From Schoenoplectus triqueter (Eukaryota; Streptophyta; Magnoliopsida; Poales; Cyperaceae), in the NCBI GenBank assembly GCA_964058805.1, contig CAXKVV010001535.1, forward strand, positions 1 to 29,138: DNA of 29,138 nt. Direction: 5' to 3'. A program made the position numbers and the translations under genes. Shown here piece by piece: positions 20,983-29,138 of this stretch (positions are counted from its first letter, which is position 1; each line of letters starts with the position of its first letter). The notes beneath the pieces are model-generated. The model did no database searches, was not told the DNA's origin, and worked only from the letters and a program-made list of their open reading frames with translations.

Positions 20983-21610
20983 TTATTATTTTTCATGAGT
21001 TACGGAACAAATAATCTACTTATACATCTTCTATCAGCCATTTATTTTTCAATTAATTAATTTCTAAAATATTATTAATATTATTTCATAGATATATATC
21101 ATTATTTATAATGCTTTTTTCAAACAAAAAAATTAAAAATCTTTTATTTTCGAAGTTATATTATTCTAAAATATTATAATATTATACTACTGTATTTATT
21201 GTTATTATTAATTTTTTTGTATTAATACTACTCCTTTCATAATTAATAATACTATTATTATTATTATTTTATATATAAGTATTTGTAATGCTTTTCTAAA
21301 ATAAAAATAATAATAATCTATCTATTTTATTATAATATTTTTTTCTAATTTCATTAAAATTAGTGTTATCTTAAGTTTTCTTCACAAATAATCTCAGGCC
21401 TCACCGCCAACTGATCACACACCTACAAAAATATCTAGAAATCAGGAAAAAAAAATGAAATCTTATTAGAGGCACAAGTAATACTTGAGCCCTTGACCCT
21501 TTGTGAAAATTTGAAGGAATTTTCGGCCCAATCTGATAAAGAAGATTGATTTTTGGCCTTTAATGAAAAATTTCATATATGTACATGTGTATGTATGTAT
21601 ATAGATATGC

Positions 21611-22370
21611 TTCGGTGAATGCACGTCGTACTGCTATTGGTGTTTCGTCTCCAAAGCTCTAGTCCATATATTGTCTCGAGACTTTTTGTTGCGAGCATTT
21701 AGGTTTCTGCAAGTACGGAGAGGATGTTACAAGTCATTTTCTGATCTATTGGTTCTTATTTCTAAAGAGACTAGTTTAGCTTAAAGACAACTTGATGCAA
21801 GTATCTACAGTTCCCTTAATTTCCTTCTTTTCTTTAGACGGATTCGTAGAGTAGTTCATATATACTGGAAAGGAATTAATGTTATCATGGGAGGCTCATA
21901 GAAATCTTATGTCTGTAAGATATTGATTTTTTAATTTTTAATTTGAGCAAATACCACTCAAATTAATTATGTAATTTGTGACGATGACACTCTTGATGAC
22001 CATAATGTTTTTCTACATAAAAAAAGATATATATAAGCACTTAGCTAAATATTCATAACATATGTGATTGTCATTTTCTCTAGAGGTCGTAAAATCCAGT
22101 TAGATATGAGAAATTCATTCGATACCTTCAAGTCTGAATTCAACCCGATTTATTATTTTTATAAAAAAAAAGATTTGATCTAACCCGAGATCAATCAAAA
22201 ATCTGAAAAAAAGTAAGTATATGAATTGATTCGACCCATTTCAATTATGACTCAACCCAATCCAATTTATTCCAGAAGGTCAAACTAATCAACTAGACTT
22301 GATCAATTGCCACATCTGATTGTCTCATTTTTATATTTATCTTATATGTTTAATTTTATCATTATATAAA
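21611..22370. other. intergenic DNA, decayed repeat
   Basis: No gene is supported. 22110-22310 contains AACCCGAT, GACTCAACCCAATCC and similar pieces of the same GGGTCGGGTT-type repeat seen at 7222-7654, more decayed. Confidence 0.35.
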
Positions 22371-22375
22371 AGATA

Positions 22376-22780
22376 TAAGAATTGTGCTATAGTGTTATGC
22401 AAAGTAAAAAAACTGTTATTACTTTGGGATGAGATTTCATATCTCAAGATCTCAAATGATTAATCTAAGTTGCTCAATGACTTTTTCATGTCAAAAATCT
22501 TATGGGATAATAAATTTCATGATTTTTTGAGCTTTCTACCTTTTTTAATTATTTTTAAAACTAGACTTGTTTAACATAAAAAATAGCATATTTCAAGACT
22601 GTTTCTAAAAATAATTTAAAAAATAGTTAGAAACTAAAAAAACTATGAAATTTAATATTCCCATAAGATTTTGACATGAAAAAAATATTGAGTAACTTAA
22701 ATTGACCATTTGAGACCTCAGAATATAAAATATCACCTCAGAGCAATAATTATTTTTTACTTTGCAAAGCACCATAAGCC
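22376..22780. mobile_element. foldback MITE, family F
   Basis: The left arm GAATTGTGCTATAGTGTTATGCAAAGTAAAAAA is answered on the right by TTTTTTACTTTGCAAAGCAC then CATAAGC. The inner arms (CATATCTCAAGATCTCAAATG, CATTTGAGACCTCAG) also pair. It directly abuts element E2 with no TA spacer. Confidence 0.75.
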
Positions 22781-23183
22781 ATCTATTGTGCTTCTAGTAG
22801 CATTTCAATCGAAACGCTACCGATTCAAATTTTAATTTTTCATGATCAAAATTTTAATTTAAATAGCTTAATAAAATCTTTATATTATAATCTCATAGAA
22901 TACTTTTTTTATCATGTTTCGAATTAATTTACTATACTTAATGACTTTTAAAAGATAGTCCTAAAATAATAGAAAATTAATAAAATTTATATGTCAAAAA
23001 TGCTTACTTTCTAAAAATTATTAAGTATAGTAAACTAACACCAAACATGATAAAACTTAGTAATCTACAAGACTATGATATAAAAATTTTATTGAGCTAC
23101 TTAAATTAAAATTTTGAGCATAAAAATTAAAATTTGGACTAGTAGCGTTTTGGCCGAAGTGCTACTGGAAGCACTATAGACAA
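22781..23183. mobile_element. foldback MITE, family E copy 2
   Basis: The left arm TTGTGCTTCTAGTAGCATTT pairs with the right arm AAGTGCTACTGGAAGCAC. The interior matches E1 (TTTACTATACTTAATGA and its complement). Confidence 0.85.
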
Positions 23184-23204
23184 ACTCTCTCTCTATATAT
23201 ATAT

Positions 23205-23602
23205 AGAATTATGCTATGGTGTTTTGTAAAGCACAAGAGTGTTGTGTGTTTTATGCTCTATTATTAATTTTAAGTAAAAAATGACCGATCAAAATTGCTC
23301 AATCTAATATCCATATTAAAATCTATTATTAAACCAAATTTTATATTTTTTTAGAAATCATTTGCTATTTTTTGGATAGGGGAAAACCGTCATTTTTGGA
23401 TGAATTAGAATTCTCAGATCAAGTCATTTTCTCCTTACTAAAAAAAATAGCAATTTTTTTTAAAAAATATAAAATTTGGTTTACTAATGGATTTTTATAT
23501 GAAGATTAGAATGAACAGTTCAGATCGATCATTTCTGACTTAAAATTAAGAATAGAACGAAAAACACACAACACCTCTGTGCTTTACAAAGCACCATAGT
23601 CG

Positions 23603-23605
<3 letters not shown>
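23205..23605. mobile_element. foldback MITE, family A copy 3
   Basis: It starts GAATTATGCTATGGTGTTTTG and ends GCTTTACAAAGCACCATAGT. The interior GAATTCTCAGATCAAGTCAT is shared with A1 and A2. It is bordered by CT-TA on the left and a 43-base TA run on the right. Confidence 0.85.

Positions 23606-23648
<43 letters not shown>
23606..23648. repeat. (TA)n microsatellite, 43 bp
   Basis: The longest TA run in the window; it separates foldback elements A3 and B2. Confidence 0.9.
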
Positions 23649-23650
<2 letters not shown>

Positions 23651-24042
23651 GATGTGCTATTCTGAAAATATTTGCATTTCGGCTAATATGAAAATGCATA
23701 AAAAATATTTTATAGTCTCTAAAATTTTTATTTATGATTTTTATTAAATTTTTCATATGAAAATCTTGTGGGATAAAATTTGAGGTGTTTTGAATTTTTT
23801 AAGTCATTATTTTGAATTTTAAAAACCAGCTAAAAAAATAATAACAAAATATTCAATGTTTGTGTTGATTTTAAAAAAATTCAACATAGAAACTTAAAAA
23901 ATTCAAAACACTCCAAACTTTTATATCCCACAAGGTTTTATATGAAAAATTTAATGAAAATGATATATCATAATTTTAAAGACTCAAAAGTATATTTTTA
24001 ATGTGTTTTCAAATCGACTAATACAAATATTTTCACAATAGT
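23649..24042. mobile_element. foldback MITE, family B copy 2
   Basis: The left end TGAAAATATTTGCATTTCG pairs imperfectly with the right end CAAATATTTTCACAATAG. Inner arms (AATTTTTCATATGAAAATCT and its complement) are preserved. It is more diverged than B1. Confidence 0.75.
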
Positions 24043-24054
24043 CTATATATATAT

Positions 24055-24435
24055 ATTCATGAAGTACAAAATCTCCTTTGCTTTTCATTTGTATCTCGAA
24101 TTTAAAAGTCCAAATGATCGATCAAAATCATTGAATATGATCCTCATATTGAAATATCTTTAGAGATCAAATTATATATTTTTAGATTTTTTTTTTGCTA
24201 TTTTTTTTAGATGCGTGAAAAAAATACTAGTTTTAAATGGTGTAAAAATAATTTGATCAACAAATTTTATACCCATCTAAAAAATAACAAAAAATATAAA
24301 AAATAATCTCCAAAGATATTTCAATATAAGGATCATGTTTGATAGTTTTAATCTACCGTTTGAGTTTTCAAATTCAACATACGAACTCGAAGTATGAAAG
24401 ATTTTATACTTTTCAAAGGACCATAACCTCACACA
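24055..24435. mobile_element. foldback MITE, family D copy 2
   Basis: Related to D1: TATCTCGAATTTAAAAGTCC and GAAATATCTTTAGAGATCAA on the left, ATCTCCAAAGATATTTCAAT and GAGTTTTCAAATTC on the right. The ends have decayed (AAGTACAAAATCTC, TTTTCAAAGGACCATA). Confidence 0.7.
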
Positions 24436-24444
24436 CTCTCTCTA

Positions 24445-24610
24445 GTTTATCTATTGCGTTTCTAGTAGCACTTCGACTGAAACACATACAGTCCAAATTT
24501 TAATTTTAGTCCTGTAGAATACGACTTAAATTGAAATTTTTGAGCATGAAAAATTAAAAATAAATTATAAGTGTTTCGACCGAAGTGCTACTGAAAGCAC
24601 ATTAGATAAA
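24445..24610. mobile_element. foldback MITE, family E copy 3 (internally deleted)
   Basis: Only about 166 bases long. The ends CTATTGCGTTTCTAGTAGCA and CGAAGTGCTACTGAAAGCAC match E1 and E2, but most of both inner arms is gone. Confidence 0.75.
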
Positions 24611-24639
24611 ATCTAATAGTAAAACTAACATACTCCTAA

Positions 24640-24856
24640 GAGCACAGAACACCTCCTTGATCCTAGCTCAAAAAGTATATCAAATGATTTTCAATTTTTG
24701 ATCTATCACTCTCATTAAATTTTTTATATTGAAATCTTATGGGAACAAAAATTTGGGGTGTTTCAAGTTTTCTAAGTCGCTCTTTTTATTTTTTTTTTAA
24801 AAATGTACAAATATTAAAAATTTTATTATTATTTTTAGAGTTGGTTTTTAAAAATT
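24640..24856. mobile_element. foldback MITE, family C, left arm only
   Basis: CTCAAAAAGTATATCAAATG, TATTGAAATCTTATGGG and GTTTTCTAAGTCGCTCTTTT match the left arm of C1 in order. The right arm is missing, truncated where the family G element begins. Confidence 0.65.
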
Positions 24857-25225
24857 AGTTATGGTGCTACACGATACATAGATGATCCATGTGCTATGGA
24901 ACTCAAAATGGTCAATCCGAGCAGTCAAAATGATTTTCATATGAAAATCTAATTGTAAACTAAATTTTATAATTTTTATAATTTTGTTACTATTTTTTAA
25001 TAGTTAAAAATTCACTTCTTTTCAATGCTCATAATAATCAAATCAAGTGATTTTCTAAATATCTAAAAAATAGTTAGAATTCTAAAAAATATTAAATTTT
25101 GTCTACAAATAAATTTTTATATGAAAATAATTTTGAGCAGTCAGCTCGACCATTTGAACTTGAAAATGACGAACCAGTCCGTAGTACACAGACCATCTGT
25201 ACTACACGTAGCACCGTACTCAAAA
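24857..25225. mobile_element. foldback MITE, family G
   Basis: The left arm GTTATGGTGCTACACGATAC is mirrored by GTACTACACGTAGCACCGTA. The inner ATTTTCATATGAAAATCTAA and TTTATATGAAAATAATTTT pair as well. It is followed by a CT then TA tract. Confidence 0.75.
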
Positions 25226-25289
25226 CTCTCTCTCTCTCTATATATATATACATACCAAAGAGGACTATCAACTATGTTTTATTTGTATA

Positions 25290-26385
25290 ATACCTCATTA
25301 CTTTCAATATTAATTCCAAATTAATAATTATTTTTTCACTACAAAATATTTGTTATATTACGTATTATAAAATTACCAATTTCTTTTACTTATATAACTA
25401 TACATTTCTAATGCAGATTGAATAAGGAGTATACACAAAAAATGAAATAGCAAACATATTTTATAATTAACATGAATATTTTTTGAAATACTTATATTTT
25501 AAATTATTAGTTTTTTGCGTATTAAAATCCATAAGATAAAATACTATAAAAAATAAAATTTGTAAATTTTTTGTTCTTTCTTATTTAAAACTCTAAAGCT
25601 CATTTTTTGTTACAATATAATTGCAGTTTTCGTATCATATCCTTCTCATTATTACCGCAACTCAAGTCAATTTACGTATCAAAAGGTATGGGGACCGTAC
25701 CAGCATAAATCGACTCGGTGTGTAAATGATTTCATGTAAGATCCTGATTGCCCACCAACCAATAACCAAGGTAAAATAATTGTACTAGATAAAGACGTAC
25801 GACGTTGGTGACCAAGCGATATTATATTTATGTGATCTAGTGACAAGAATACTTCTAATTAAATTGGAGTCATTTCTTTTTGCCATTTTTGTTCTCAACA
25901 TTTTTTTTGTCAATTAGAAAAGATACAGTTGTCTTAATCTTTAATCAACACATATTTATTAATATGAAATAAAACTGCAATATATCAGCTTGACTAGTGC
26001 TGGTGCATTCATTTGTAGCCTCATATTTTCTTGTTAGGTCCACACATACTATCGTCTTGGAATATCTTATATCTTTGACCTGTACAATTTCTCTTTTGTT
26101 AATTAGTGAATGACAACATCAACATAGTTTGTAGATATTGTTAGATGGGTAGAGTTAATTTTCTGTTGCAATCTAAATTTTCGCATGGATTGTAATTAAC
26201 GAGATTATAATGGTAAAAAACAATACAATTATTTGCTAATTTTCTACATACATTGCTTAATGGGATAGCTATAGTGCGACATTTCGTATCATTTAATTTG
26301 TCCATGATAAGGCAGCATCAAATTAAACTGTAACGTCAGGTCGAATTAATTTTCTACGCGAACATTTTTCACATGGATACTGACG
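25290..26385. other. AT-rich intergenic DNA with a weak direct repeat
   Basis: No gene is seen. About 26152-26206 and 26343-26392 share an imperfect direct repeat (TTAATTTTCT ... TTTTCGCATGGAT ... ACGAGATT against TTAATTTTCT ... TTTTCACATGGAT ... ACGAGATT). Confidence 0.4.
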
Positions 26386-26387
26386 AG

Positions 26388-26660
26388 ATTTTTTTTTTGA
26401 CAAAAAGAGACAAAAATCTGTCATTCTTCATTGTTTTTCGAAAAATCATACAAAATTAAATTGTTTAAGTGCACAAAGTAAATGGATCTATTCAATATTT
26501 ACAACCACCAAAAAGCAAGTAAACCAGACCCAAAAAACCATAGCATAAAATATTCAAAATAATACCAACAACAAACACTACTCTAACCAAATATAACATA
26601 TCTAATCTCCAAGAAATTGCAGCACACGATCATCAGTGCACATAGACGTTCCAAAGAACT
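26388..26660 (-). mobile_element. possible LINE 3' end, 5'-truncated
   Basis: On the minus strand the segment ends TTTGTCTCTTTTTGTCAAAAAAAAA, and the preceding sequence (TTTTTTGGGTCTGGTTTACT) resembles LINE 3' UTRs with a terminal polyA. No reverse transcriptase frame survives and no target-site duplication was identified, so this rests on the tail shape only. Confidence 0.35.
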
Positions 26661-27950
26661 TGTGGTTATCAGCTAAGTTATCATGATTGAAGAAATAATA
26701 CAAGTTATCGGCTAAGTTGTCATTTATATATGGTTGTGGTTTAAGGGTAGTTGTGACATTTCATATCATATTGTCTATGCCTCTGTCTCCGTATGATAAA
26801 TGTAGTAAGGTTAGGAGGAGTAAAAATTAAATCACTTTAAAATAATAGTGTCTGTAGTAGTGATGTGAAGTAAATACATAAAATAATTTGTTAAAAATAC
26901 TGAAAGAAATTTTTTTATGACTTAACTTTAAAATACCTACAAAATGATTTAACTTTATATCACCTTTGATACTTTAAAAAGCTTTAAGCCCCATTCGATA
27001 ATGTAATTTTAAAAAGTTACACTGTAGTCTCAACCTTAATATGCTGTATTCTGAATATAACAAACTAGAATCACTATAATTTCAATGAAAATTCAGTTTA
27101 TATGGTAAGAGGAGTCTTCTTTGCTAAAGCTTATTGTCTTGTACTAAAAATAAATAAAAAAATGCTAAAGATGAGCATTTTTTTTTTCATCAGGTCAAAA
27201 CTACTGTGATTGGTTTTCATTTCCAAACATGGATCCTTTGTTGATATAGCTTTATGCTCTTTTCCGATGGCAACCGATAGGAAGCCCACGTTCGTAGTTT
27301 TTAACATGCGCTAGCTTTCTACCATAGGACTATTCAAAACAGATGGCTTTTTAGCTTAAAATTGAGTTTGCCAAATTTTCATTCTGATAAAAAATTTCGG
27401 TGACTTCTCTTATCCCAAAAAAGACCCGGCTAGTGACAAAACTAATTCAGCAAGCCATATCTAGCACGTATGTGTTCTGATTCTGTAGCGATTCAAATTT
27501 TTTGTTAAATTTTTTGAGCTAATATCACTCATCAAATTAAGTTATTCATCAAATAATGTTACAATCTCTATGATCATTTGTGTTGAAGTTAGAATTTTCT
27601 CTCAATTTTGTTTGTTACACAAAATACTACATAATTTAGGAGTAAAATTGCTCTATTTTCTTTTTTTTTATATTACCATCAATTATGAATTTCAACTTTT
27701 TAAACGTTGAATGTTAACTTTCCTCTCAATTTATATTTATTTTGTATTAATTATGTATTCATGATTGAAATTTACATTAATTATTAAATTATTATTATTA
27801 TTTTTTCACATGAAGATATAAATTTTTATAATTTTAAAAAATATCACCATAGCAACGTACGAGCAAGATACTATCCGATATTATATTAGATGCAATCTTA
27901 CAAAAATTGTTATTGAACGGATCCCTATGTGTTTCCAGCAGCCTTCTGAG
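26660..27950. other. AT-rich intergenic DNA
   Basis: No gene or repeat boundary is recognised apart from a short direct repeat, TTATC(A/G)GCTAAGTT(A/G)TCAT, at 26666-26684 and 26704-26722. Confidence 0.4.
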
Positions 27951-27960
27951 ATTTTAATAT

Positions 27961-28208
27961 TGGGCTGTTAATGTGCCGAAAAAGCCCACTATAGCTCTGT
28001 TTCTTTGTATTTGACAATTGAAAAAAAAAAACACAAAAAAGATGGAAATTCGGGAGATTACTTGCGGATATTCTTAATGTATTTATTTGTACAGTGGGTC
28101 ATAGGTACATCTATTGAATTGCACAAGAAGACAGGACCGACAGGCTAATCATTTCACAAAAGATTGTAAAACTATAAGCGTAGAAAATATAAACCAACAA
28201 AAACCCTA
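27961..28208 (+). promoter_or_regulatory. promoter with two site II motifs and a telo-box
   Basis: TGGGCT occurs at 27961-27966 (plus) and 27983-27988 (minus), and AAACCCTA (telo-box) at 28201-28208, 59 bases before the start codon. Site II (TGGGCY) elements bound by TCP factors, combined with telo-boxes, are the known promoter signature of plant ribosomal-protein and ribosome-biogenesis genes. The spacing fits control of the gene starting at 28267. Confidence 0.6.
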
Positions 28209-28266
28209 GAAATCTCAGTTCGGCCTGCTCTCTCTCCTTGCCGCCAGTTCTTTGTCACAGATTGTT

Positions 28267-28486
28267 ATGGGTGGCCGCAAGCTTGAATTGGAAACCGCTT
28301 GCGTTGACAAAATGGAGAAGAGAGAGAAGAAGCAAAAGAAGAAGAGCCGCTCGGAGGAAGCTCCTAGTGGAGAAGAAGTGGAAGATGTGATTAAATTGGA
28401 AAAGAATGAGAAGAAGGAAAAAAAGAAAAAGGATAAGAAGAAGAGATGTACTGAGGAGTCTGAACTAAATGCATCGTTCGCTAATG
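28267..28486 (+). CDS. first exon of a Lys/Glu-rich, probably nucleolar protein (partial)
   Basis: The ATG at 28267 (context GTTATGGGT) opens MGGRKLELETACVDKMEKRE and runs 73 codons plus one base to the donor AATG|GTAATT. The exon is dominated by KKxKKK and EKKEKKKKDKKKR clusters, typical of nucleolar or nuclear N-terminal tails. The remaining domains lie beyond the window, so the product is not identified. The K/E-rich start and the promoter type would suit a ribosome-biogenesis factor, for example a DEAD-box helicase of the RH5 type, but that is a guess. An in-frame TTG lies upstream, with no earlier in-frame ATG seen. From 28487 to the end I see only intron-like, stop-rich sequence. Confidence 0.65.
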
Positions 28487-29138
28487 GTAATTTCATTTGC
28501 TTTTTTTGAGAAAGAAAGTTTCATTTAATAGTCATTAAGAACGAAGAGAGTGCAGCTTCGATCGTTCTTTCACAGTGCTAATTTATCCTCGTCCCACAAT
28601 TTTAGTTTTGAAACTTCCTTTTATCATTAATAACAAACTGCGTTTAGTGTATGTTTGGATAAACATATTAACAATCAACAAAAGGAGTGTATTTGATCAA
28701 TGGCTCTGTGAGCAATGGATGATGAATCCTGTCATGATGAGCCCTGCAATAGTGCAATATGCTGGTTTTATTATTTCGTGCAGCTACAAATATATTCAGC
28801 TGGGTCCAAAATAATAATTCCGTACTTTTGTAGAGAAATGTTTACTTTGGAATGCATGGTGTACATTATCCATGTAATTATGGAGTTTATAATGTAATGG
28901 AATATTTATATTAAATTAAAAGCCATAAATTTCTGTCTTTTCTGTAGATATTTAGGGTCAATATTTTATGGGTGATGTAATTTAATTGTAATTGGATGTT
29001 TACCTGCAAATCAGAGCAGAAAAAGAACAGTGGCTGATTTTTTTAATCTGAAAACTTTAAAATGGTTGTTGGTCCTTGTGCCTTTATCATTATGTTTAAC
29101 TAAGCAAAGTTTAATATTGAGTAGGAAGTGAAGAGAAG
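28487..29138 (+). other. intron 1 of the right-edge gene (open-ended)
   Basis: It follows the GTAATT donor. Two acceptor-like CAG sites near 29015-29022 lead quickly to stops in the required phase, so I find no second exon before the window ends. Confidence 0.4.

Larger units (their letters stand above)
16098..21610. mobile_element. 5.5-kb DNA-transposon-like element with about 760-bp TIRs
   Basis: The arms at 16098-16853 and 20850-21610 are inverted copies. For example CTGATTTTCAGGC, CAGTTGGCGGTGAGG, ACACTAATTTTAATGAAATT, TGGCTGATAGAAGATGTATA and a tRNA-like block occur on the left, and their complements occur in reverse order on the right. The arms have diverged by substitutions and small indels. 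The interior holds a pyrimidine-rich leader-like tract (about 17040-17230), a 162-base-spaced direct repeat, and a broken plant-mobile-domain gene. No transposase is recognised. Long TIRs plus a captured PMD suggest a non-autonomous Mutator-like element, but no 9-bp target duplication was found at the proposed ends, so the outer limits and the superfamily are uncertain. Confidence 0.6.
20850..21610 (-). repeat. right terminal inverted repeat arm
   Basis: Inverted partner of 16098-16853. Read on the minus strand it follows the same order: GGCCAAAAATCAATCTTCTT, CAGTTGGCGGTGAGGCCTGA, the AT-rich block, TGGCTGATAGAAGATGTATA, the tRNA-like block, then GGGGCACAAGTAATAG. Small indels and an 18-base G run distinguish it. 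Confidence 0.75.

Noticed and set aside
20797..21060. Glycine/proline-rich open frames around the poly-G run
   Set aside because: They are made by the 18-base G run and the tRNA-like block; not coding.
23529..23756. Open frames with YIYIYI stretches (also at 14929-15475 and 25099-25324)
   Set aside because: Translations of TA microsatellites and foldback arms.
28201..28208. AAACCCTA as telomeric repeat DNA
   Set aside because: It is a single unit next to a gene start, which fits a telo-box and not an interstitial telomere array.
28215..28496. 93-codon minus-strand open frame with Phe/Ser runs
   Set aside because: Antisense of the lysine-rich first exon; the plus-strand reading has a better start, donor and promoter.

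Overview
The window looks like nuclear DNA from a flowering plant, most likely a eudicot. It is AT-rich, has short GT-AG introns, and is full of retroelement and foldback-repeat debris. I do not recognise the species. Only two host genes can be supported.

Gene 1 (minus strand, about 11737 down to 8680) is a complete APRR2-like transcriptional regulator: an N-terminal pseudo-receiver, a lysine-rich linker, a GARP/Myb DNA-binding domain and a conserved C-terminal block. I rebuilt it from ten coding exons. All junctions keep frame, giving 504 codons. The first intron appears to use a GC donor. APRR2-like genes are known to influence chlorophyll and pigment accumulation in fruit of several crops. 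Gene 2 (plus strand, from 28267) is only the first exon of a gene that runs off the right edge. It encodes a very Lys/Glu-rich, probably nucleolar N-terminus. Its promoter carries a telo-box and two site II (TGGGCY) motifs, a combination typical of ribosome-biogenesis and translation genes.

Layout. 1-2630: AT-rich DNA with degenerate repeats, a perfect 24-bp palindrome and a 32-bp tandem duplication. About 2630-4733: a likely Ty3/gypsy LTR holding a GC-rich coding-like island. 4740-6393: a broken Ty1/copia element on the minus strand (LTR, tRNA-Met primer site, gag start, degenerate gag with zinc knuckle, no pol). 6394-8500: AT-rich repeat debris. 8520-12360: the APRR2-like gene with leader and polyA signal. 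13020-15800 and 22370-25225: two colonies of about fourteen foldback elements packed end to end and separated by (TA)n. Between the colonies, 16098-21610 is a roughly 5.5-kb element with about 760-bp terminal inverted repeats. Each arm carries a tRNA-like sequence, and the interior carries a broken plant-mobile-domain (PMD) gene and many copies of a short hairpin motif. 26390-26660: a probable LINE 3' tail. 28200 to the end: the promoter, first exon and first intron of gene 2.

The most unusual material is the pair of foldback colonies and the long-TIR, PMD-bearing element between them. All calls come from reading the sequence. No alignment or database search was run.
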